64,000 bases of DNA from Enterococcus mundtii (GTDB lineage Bacteria > Bacillota > Bacilli > Lactobacillales > Enterococcaceae). The DNA lies in assembly GCF_003957375.1 (NCBI RefSeq), contig NZ_CP025473.1, forward strand, positions 707,501 to 771,500, written 5' to 3'. A program made the position numbers and the translations under genes. The notes below the pieces were generated by a model. It was not told the origin of the DNA. It did no database searches and saw only the letters and a program-made list of their open reading frames with translations. Within the stretch, counting starts at the first letter, position 1. Every line of letters starts with the position of its first letter. Shown in pieces: positions 58,077-64,000 of the stretch.

Positions 58077-58844
58077 ATGAGTAAAATAATCGAAGTAAAA
58101 CATTTAAGTAAAAGTTATGGAAGTAGTAAATCACCGGTTAAGGTGTTAGACAATGTTTCTTTTTCAGTTGAAGAAGGAGAGTTTATTGGCATCATGGGAC
58201 CAAGTGGAGCGGGAAAGACGACTCTGATGAATATCTTATCAACGATCAATCTACCAACGATGGGCAGTGTGATGATCCAAGGAAATGAAATCACAAAAAT
58301 GAAAAAACATGAATTGAGTGATTTCAGACGAAAAAAAATTGGCTTTATCTTTCAAACGTTCAATCTTATAGATACATTGAATGGTAAAGATAATATTTTA
58401 CTTCCTTTAGCTGTTGAAAATATGGCGAAAGATGAAATGGACCGAAGAGTTTTACATGTGGCCCAGCTTTTGGGGATCGAAGAATTACTAAAACGTTATC
58501 CTGATGAAATGTCAGTTGGACAAAGACAACGGATTGCGGCAGCTAGAGCTTTAGTAGTAGAACCAGAGGTGATTTTCGCGGACGAACCAACCGGATCATT
58601 GGATTCAAAATCAGCAACAGAATTGTTGAATTATTTAAAAACAGTGAACGAAGTTGAAAAATCAACGATCTTATTAGTGACACATGATCCTTATACAGCT
58701 AGTTATTGCAACCGTATTTTATTTATCAAAGATGGGGTGATTTTTTCAGAAGTGATCCGCCGTGGGACAAGAAAAGAATTCTTTGAAAAAGTCATCGATA
58801 TGCAGGCGACGATTGGAGGAGGCGGTAAAATCAATGCTTTATAA
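58077..58844 (+). CDS. ABC transporter ATP-binding protein (BceA-type)
   Basis: This 255-residue ATPase powers an FtsX-type permease. Walker A is [12 protein letters not shown] (about residues 42-53), the signature is [13 protein letters not shown] (a VGQ variant) and Walker B is [14 protein letters not shown]. Such ATPases pair with large permeases in peptide-antibiotic resistance or detoxification in Firmicutes (BceAB, VraFG). The ATG follows GGTGGAGG. The permease gene overlaps it by 11 nt. No sensor kinase or regulator gene is adjacent. Confidence 0.9.
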   Translation: MSKIIEVKHLSKSYGSSKSPVKVLDNVSFSVEEGEFIGIMGPSGAGKTTLMNILSTINLPTMGSVMIQGNEITKMKKHELSDFRRKKIGFIFQTFNLIDTLNGKDNILLPLAVENMAKDEMDRRVLHVAQLLGIEELLKRYPDEMSVGQRQRIAAARALVVEPEVIFADEPTGSLDSKSATELLNYLKTVNEVEKSTILLVTHDPYTASYCNRILFIKDGVIFSEVIRRGTRKEFFEKVIDMQATIGGGGKINAL

Positions 58845-60948
58845 ATTAGCCGCAAAAAGTTTTTTAAAACAATCAAGGGGCTATCTTGTCTATTTCTTCA
58901 GTTTGACCTTATCGACGATGATCTATTACTCTTTTAGCGCGATGACCTATGACCAATCACTGATTCGAAGGGCAAGTCAAGATGTTTCGATAGATAATAT
59001 TTTAAAGCTTGGTAGTTGGATCATTACTGTTGTTTTACTCTTTTTCGTGCTCAGTGCTAATCGCTTTTTTCTCAATCGGAGACAAAAAGAGATTGGGATC
59101 TATCAATTATTCGGAATCAGCAAATTCCAGATTTCATCAATCTATGTGTTGGAAACGATGACCATTGGTTTTTTTGCTTGTATGTTAGGGATTTTATTGG
59201 GAAGTATTTTCTCAAAATTGTTTCAAATGATTTTAGTGCGAATGATGAAGATGGACATTACTAGTCGTTTTTTTATTCCTATCCCGTCCATTTTTGAAAC
59301 CGTTGTGGTATTTTTTGTTATTCTTTCGGCAGTTTCTCTTTATTCACTATGGAAGATTTGGAGTTATCCCATGAATCGTAGTTTTGGGGAAAGAGAACAA
59401 GTGGAAAGTTCAATGTTGCGTATTCGCACAAGGCATCGTTTATTGGGCGTGATCGGAGTATTGATGATTTCTAGCAGCTATTTCGCTGCATTGAATTTCA
59501 AAGAAACAATTAGCCAACTCTTGGAAAAAAAAGTAAATCTAGGATTGATGATCGCTTTTCCGTTTTCAATATTGTTTTTCTGCATATTAGGGACCTACCT
59601 GTTCTTTCGTTATTCTTTTCGTTTACTGCTCCATTTGTTGAGCGAATCGAGATTTAAGTACCGAGGAACCAATTTTTTGTTAATTGGGAATACACAAATC
59701 CATCTGTTAAAAGGCTGGCGAATGAATTCGTTGATCACATTAGTTATTGGCCTATCTTTGGCAATGATCGGCGGAATGATTGGAAGGACGACGCTCGTTG
59801 CTCATCGTGAGGAAATTCATGCGCCTGTTTCATATCAATTAGATACTCAAACGGCAGATAAACTGCGACCGATCTTAACAGAAGAGAATCAGAAAATCAG
59901 CGACGAATTAGTCTTTCATTACAAAGTAGTAGGGAGCTATTATAATCTGAGTATTGGTTCGGTATCTGGTGGCAATGAAATCAAGCCAGTCAATTTGATT
60001 TCTGAAGAAGAATACCGCACCTTTCGCAAAATCAAACCTAGTTTGCCAAACATCAAACTTACAGAGAAAGACCATGCAATTATGTTAGATTCAGTAAAAA
60101 CGATGTTTCGTGATTTTTCCAGTTATGGGAAAAAGATCTATTTGCCGGATAAACAAGAACTTTTGATCCAACAGGTTCTTCCTGGATATTTAGGAGATGA
60201 GAGCATGACCTATTATGGACCGTCCGCGATCTTTGTTCAAGGAATCTTTGGCCATGTAACTGGAGTATATGGAACAACGTTGGTCGTTACTCAAGAAATC
60301 TTTGACCGTGTCACTGGATTAGAATATCAGATCATCAATTGGAATGTGACTGGCGGTAATCAAGAAAAAATGACCGAACGATTAAATAAAGAAGTACCTA
60401 CTAATTGGACACACACGATTTATTATAGTTATGAGATTACTGACCAAGGAATAGTTGGGACGATCCATACGGATGCTTCTAAAGAAGAGGAGAGCGAATA
60501 TTCAGAAAATAAATTGACAGGACAAACATCACGTTTGAATTATAATGCGCGCTATCCTAGGTTGCGTGCCATTGACCGCCAAATTGGGATCAATATCTTT
60601 GTTGCCCTTTTTGTTGGAATGATCGTGATCATTGCAACCGGTAGTATCTTGATGGTGCGACAATTATCCGAAGCTGAAATTGAACGAACCAATTATCAAT
60701 TGCTGACAAAATTAGGGATTGCTCAACGCAAAACAAATCGGATGATCTATAAACAAAATGCGTTGATGTTTTTTCCACCGATGATTTTGGGCATCACTCA
60801 TGCAGTATTTGCCATCAATGTGTTTTCTCAATATGTAGAAGGAGCAGACTATTGGTTGGTATACTTTGTTTGTGGCTTATTGATCGTCATTTACCTACTC
60901 TTTTACTTTATGACTAGCCGTTTGTATTGTCGGATCATTGAGGAATAA
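58834..60948 (+). CDS. ABC transporter permease (BceB-type, FtsX domains)
   Basis: This 704-residue permease has about ten membrane helices. A first FtsX block (about residues 15-175, with [16 protein letters not shown]) is followed by further helices, a large extracellular domain of about 200 residues (about 340-560) and a second FtsX block at the C-terminus. That layout is the BceB/VraG type, where the outer domain contacts the antibiotic and the sensor kinase. I chose ATG 58834, with GGAGGCGG upstream. The substrate is unknown. Confidence 0.88.
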   Translation: MLYKLAAKSFLKQSRGYLVYFFSLTLSTMIYYSFSAMTYDQSLIRRASQDVSIDNILKLGSWIITVVLLFFVLSANRFFLNRRQKEIGIYQLFGISKFQISSIYVLETMTIGFFACMLGILLGSIFSKLFQMILVRMMKMDITSRFFIPIPSIFETVVVFFVILSAVSLYSLWKIWSYPMNRSFGEREQVESSMLRIRTRHRLLGVIGVLMISSSYFAALNFKETISQLLEKKVNLGLMIAFPFSILFFCILGTYLFFRYSFRLLLHLLSESRFKYRGTNFLLIGNTQIHLLKGWRMNSLITLVIGLSLAMIGGMIGRTTLVAHREEIHAPVSYQLDTQTADKLRPILTEENQKISDELVFHYKVVGSYYNLSIGSVSGGNEIKPVNLISEEEYRTFRKIKPSLPNIKLTEKDHAIMLDSVKTMFRDFSSYGKKIYLPDKQELLIQQVLPGYLGDESMTYYGPSAIFVQGIFGHVTGVYGTTLVVTQEIFDRVTGLEYQIINWNVTGGNQEKMTERLNKEVPTNWTHTIYYSYEITDQGIVGTIHTDASKEEESEYSENKLTGQTSRLNYNARYPRLRAIDRQIGINIFVALFVGMIVIIATGSILMVRQLSEAEIERTNYQLLTKLGIAQRKTNRMIYKQNALMFFPPMILGITHAVFAINVFSQYVEGADYWLVYFVCGLLIVIYLLFYFMTSRLYCRIIEE

Positions 60949-61000
60949 GAAAAATAGAGCAAAAAGGGTATCTTATTCTAGCTGAACGAAAGACAGAATC

Positions 61001-61037
61001 GAGTTGTACGCATTTATTTTCGTACGGCTCTTTTTTT
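61001..61037 (+). terminator. Terminator after the BceAB-type transporter
   Basis: GAGTTGTACG and CGTACGGCTC pair with two G-T wobbles around a 10-nt loop, followed by seven T. Confidence 0.83.
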
Positions 61038-61158
61038 GTTCTCTTTAGTTAGTGACAAAACTGTTAGCTGTAAAGCGCATTCTGTTAGTAAAACAAATGT
61101 TTTTTTGTGGATAGAATGAGTAGAATTTGACTAAGGATCTAAATAGGAGGTAAAAGAG

Positions 61159-61308
61159 ATGAAACAATGGTGGCAGCAACCACAGGTTCGATATTGGCGA
61201 ACTTTTATGCTTCGAACCCTTGTTTATTCGACGATACTATTATTACTCATTTATTTGTATCATTACAAAAATATTCAAGGTGGAACATTTATATATAACG
61301 AATTCTAG
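61159..61308 (+). CDS. dltX: D-alanylation membrane peptide DltX
   Basis: This 49-residue membrane peptide begins the dlt operon and is needed for moving D-alanine to teichoic acids. It has a short basic N-terminus (MKQWWQQPQVRYWRTF), one transmembrane helix (about residues 18-35) and the conserved C-terminal FIYNEF that in other species takes part in D-Ala transfer with DltB. The ATG at 61159 follows AGGAGG at 61145-61150. dltA begins 10 nt after its stop. Confidence 0.92.
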   Translation: MKQWWQQPQVRYWRTFMLRTLVYSTILLLLIYLYHYKNIQGGTFIYNEF

Positions 61309-61318
61309 GAGGGAAACG

Positions 61319-62817
61319 ATGAAGAAAAAAGGAATCGTGGCTGCGATCGATTTTTGGGGAATAGCAGACCCAGAGAGGATCGCCTATCAGACAGCAGAGG
61401 AGCGACACACATATCAAGAACTGAAGCACTCCTCAGATGCATTAGGCTATTACTTAGAGAAGCGTTTGACTACGAAGGGACCAATCATCGTGTTCGGCAA
61501 TCTAGAGTTTGAGATGGTGGTAGCATTCTTAGGCGCAGTGAAAGCAGGACATGCGTATCTACCGATTGATGCCCAAACACCGAAGGAACGGATCGAAGCG
61601 ATTTTACGTGTCGCACAACCTAGTATGATCATTAGTTTAAGTGACTGGGAGATTGAGACAGATATACCAATCATCCAAAAAGATTGTTTACGCTCGATTA
61701 TCGCCTCGATAGTTGGTTATCCATTTGAGCATACAGTGAAAGGTGATGAAAATTTTTATCTTATTTTTACTTCAGGTACTACAGGAGAACCCAAAGGCGT
61801 GCAAATTAGTCATGATAACTTGGTGAGCTTTGTCGATTGGGTCTTGCGCGACTTTCCAATCAAAGAGGGACAAGCTTTTTTAGCACAAGCACCTTTCTCT
61901 TTTGATTTATCTGTGTTCACTTTGTATCCAGCGTTAGTTTCCGGGGGATCATCAAGCCTTTATTCAAGGAAAACATCCAAGATTTTCAAAAATTATTTAC
62001 TATTTTACCACAATTAAAACTGGACATCTGGGTATCGACTCCTTCGTTTGTTGATATTTGCTTGATGGACATATCTTTTGACGAGGGACATTTACCAGAG
62101 CTGGCTACATTCATTTTCTGTGGCGAGGAATTGACGAAGAAAACGGCGCAAGCGTTACTCGAACGGTTTCCTTCAGCCAAAATTTACAACACGTATGGGC
62201 CGACAGAAGCGACAGTAGCCATCTCCAGTATATTGATCACAAGAGAAGTATTGACTACGTATGAACGTTTACCAATTGGCTATGTCAAGTCCGATACGAC
62301 CGTATCCATTTTGAAAAATGGTGAAAGTGATCGCGGCGAGATTTTGATTACTGGTCCTAGCGTGTCAAAAGGCTATTTGAACAATCCTGAAAAAACGAAG
62401 GAAGTGTTCTTTCAAGTAACTGGGCATCAAAACTATCGAACAGGAGATGCAGGATATTTAGCAGAGGATGGTTTGCTTTTTATTGAGGGAAGAATCGATC
62501 AACAGGTGAAATTACATGGCTACCGCATTGAATTAGGTGATATTGAACATGCCTTGCTTAAAGATGAACGAATCAATCAAGCAATCGTTGTTCCCAAATA
62601 TCAAGGGTCGAAAGTCCAACAATTAGTGGCGTTTGTTGTATTGAATCAAGCGATTCCGGATACTAATTATCAGTTGATACGTTCGATCAAACAAAGGTTG
62701 ACCGATTTTCTGATGGACTATATGATCCCACAAAAAGTGGCGTTTATTGACCAATTGCCACAAACGAACAATGGGAAAATTGATCGAAAAGCATTGACAG
62801 CTGAGGTGAATAGGTGA
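61319..62817 (+). pseudogene. dltA: D-alanine-D-alanyl carrier protein ligase, frameshifted
   Basis: DltA adenylates D-alanine and loads it on the carrier DltC. The AMP-binding motif IFTSGTTGEPKGVQ (about residues 149-162) is in the first half. The rest (FIFCGEELTKK, NTYGPTEATVA, NYRTGDAGYL, NGKIDRKAL) is intact but in another frame from 61943 on. A run of five G at 61943-61947 should be six: with one more G the two halves join as LVSGGIIKPLFKENIQDF and give 499 residues, close to the family length of ~504. As written, the product stops early at 62017. It is either a real knock-out, a slippage variant, or a base-call error. Confidence 0.9.
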
Positions 62818-64000
62818 TGAGTCTCCCACATATGATTCCTTATGCGGAGCCGTATTATTTTCTATTACTGAGTTTCGCGTTAGCGCCAATCATTTTTTCC
62901 CTACTATTTTTTCAGAAACGTTTAGGAACTTATCAAGTTCTTGTAACTTTCTTTTTCTTGTTCATCAGCTTTGGAGGAACGTATTGGCAACAAGGACTTG
63001 CTTTGATTGGCTATGTGATTTGGCAAAGTATACTTGTTTGGTGTTATTTCACTTATCGAAAAAAAAGCAACCAGAGTGTATGGTTTTATCTAGCGGTAGT
63101 TCTAGCAATTCTACCTTTAGCGATTACGAAAGTCACACCATTTCTAACATCTGGTAAGGAATCACTGTTTAGTTTTCTGGGAATTTCTTATTTAACATTC
63201 AAATCGGTACAAATGATCATGGAAATGAGAGACGGTATGATCAAAACCTATCATCCTTACCGTTATATTCAGTTCTTGTTGTTTTTTCCAACCATTTCTT
63301 CAGGACCAATCGATCGTTATCGAAGATTTGAAAAAGATCAGCTCCAACCACCAACAAAGGAACAATATCTGGAAATGTTGGAAAAAGGGGTCCATCATCT
63401 GTTTATGGGTTTTTTATACAAATTCATCATCGGTCATTATCTCGGACAGGTACTTTTACCCATCGTATCAAAGGGTGCCTTGGCTCATGGGGGAATCTCG
63501 TGGTGGCTATTGGGTTACATGTATGTCTATAGTTTGTATCTCTTTTTCGATTTTGCTGGCTATAGTTTGTTTGCAGTTGGTACGAGCTATTTGATGGGCT
63601 ATGATACCCCGATCAATTTCAACAAACCATTTTTAGCTTGGAATATTAAAGAATTCTGGAATCGTTGGCATATGTCTTTGTCCTTCTGGTTCAGAGATTA
63701 CGTATATATGCGGTTGATGTTCTTCTTGATGAAGAAAAAATGGTTCAAGAGCAAGATCGTGACTTCAAATATCGGATACTTTGCATTGTTTCTATTGATG
63801 GGTATCTGGCACGGTTTGACATGGTTCTACATTTTGTATGGTATCTATCATGCAACGCTGATTTGTGTGACAGATGCATGGATTCGCTACAAGAAAAAAC
63901 GGAAGAAAAAACTTCCTTCCAATCGCTTGACCCACGCCTTTTCTGTTTTTATGACGTTTCAAGCAGTGTGTGCTAGCTTATTGATTTTTTCAGGATTTTT
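62817..64000 (+). CDS. dltB: D-alanyl transfer protein DltB (3' end outside the window)
   Basis: This MBOAT-family membrane acyltransferase passes D-alanine across the membrane toward teichoic acid. The open frame runs from ATG 62817, which overlaps the dltA stop, to the window edge without a stop: 394 codons of an expected ~405. It is highly hydrophobic, with many helices. The segments WNRWHMSLSFWFRDYVYMRL (about residues 281-300) and the catalytic-His block MGIWHGLTWFYI (about 328-339) match the family. dltC and dltD should follow outside. Confidence 0.93.
   Translation, partial: MSLPHMIPYAEPYYFLLLSFALAPIIFSLLFFQKRLGTYQVLVTFFFLFISFGGTYWQQGLALIGYVIWQSILVWCYFTYRKKSNQSVWFYLAVVLAILPLAITKVTPFLTSGKESLFSFLGISYLTFKSVQMIMEMRDGMIKTYHPYRYIQFLLFFPTISSGPIDRYRRFEKDQLQPPTKEQYLEMLEKGVHHLFMGFLYKFIIGHYLGQVLLPIVSKGALAHGGISWWLLGYMYVYSLYLFFDFAGYSLFAVGTSYLMGYDTPINFNKPFLAWNIKEFWNRWHMSLSFWFRDYVYMRLMFFLMKKKWFKSKIVTSNIGYFALFLLMGIWHGLTWFYILYGIYHATLICVTDAWIRYKKKRKKKLPSNRLTHAFSVFMTFQAVCASLLIFSGF

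Noticed and set aside
61220-61318. Start of dltA upstream of 61319 in the same open frame
   Set aside because: The upstream codons overlap dltX out of frame and have no ribosome binding site; ATG 61319 has GGAGGG and matches the family N-terminus.

Overview
The window is a stretch of core chromosome from a low-GC Gram-positive bacterium, almost certainly an Enterococcus. The evidence is the rRNA tail, the dltX-dltA-dltB start, the rpoY-rnjA, miaA-hflX, glnR-glnA, pyrG, fba-murA-rho-rpmE and dnaX-ybaB-recR gene sets, a valS T-box leader, CtsR and GlnR operators, and many short intergenic palindromes. The E. faecium group is my guess for the species, but the sequence alone does not settle it. 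Almost all genes are housekeeping genes. I found no CRISPR array, prophage, integron or obvious defence island.

Layout. 1-2240: the end of an rRNA operon (23S tail, 5S, tRNA-Asn), a decayed ISL3-family insertion sequence with a perfect 8-bp target duplication, tRNA-Thr on the minus strand and a second identical tRNA-Asn. 2360-9170: peptidase C, a fructosamine-kinase-like gene with an acyl-ACP thioesterase, asparaginase, a DUF72 protein, a Cof-type HAD phosphatase and a MazG-like pyrophosphohydrolase. 9360-20770: ezrA, cysteine desulfurase-thiI, rex, T-box-valS-folC-HAD, radC and a cold-shock gene. 21090-28800: rnjA-rpoY, a heterodimeric ABC exporter, a gamma-carbonic anhydrase, CtsR-controlled clpP and a small membrane-anchored protein of unknown function. 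28940-40280: glycerophosphodiesterase-miaA-hflX, glnR-glnA, pyrG with a CTP-sensing type leader, fba, murA-rho and rpmE. 40780-45930 (minus strand): an orphan PTS IIC with a small membrane protein behind a cre-like site, and a three-gene SPFH / zinc-ribbon / TPM membrane module. 46390-54610: dnaX-ybaB-recR, tmk-darA-holB-ricT-yabA, rsmI and dinB. 54710-60950: nrdD-nrdG (minus strand) with NrdR-like boxes and a BceAB-type ABC transporter. 61150-64000: the start of the dlt operon.

Several blocks work together. dnaX, holB and the YabA initiation regulator supply replication functions. The cysteine desulfurase and ThiI pass sulfur to tRNA and thiazole. MurA, the dlt genes, EzrA and the BceAB-like transporter concern the cell envelope. 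GlnR and glutamine synthetase form a nitrogen circuit. ClpP is under CtsR, and the anaerobic ribonucleotide reductase appears to be under NrdR.

The points most worth a second look are: a one-base deletion in a G run that breaks dltA; a transcription terminator whose 3' arm is also the radC ribosome binding site; a pyrG leader that matches the reiterative-transcription attenuator known in Bacillus; two families of dispersed intergenic repeats; and the SPFH/zinc-ribbon/TPM module, which resembles the Bacillus ydjGHI genes without pspA. Nothing here is clearly a wholly new system; these are the best candidates.
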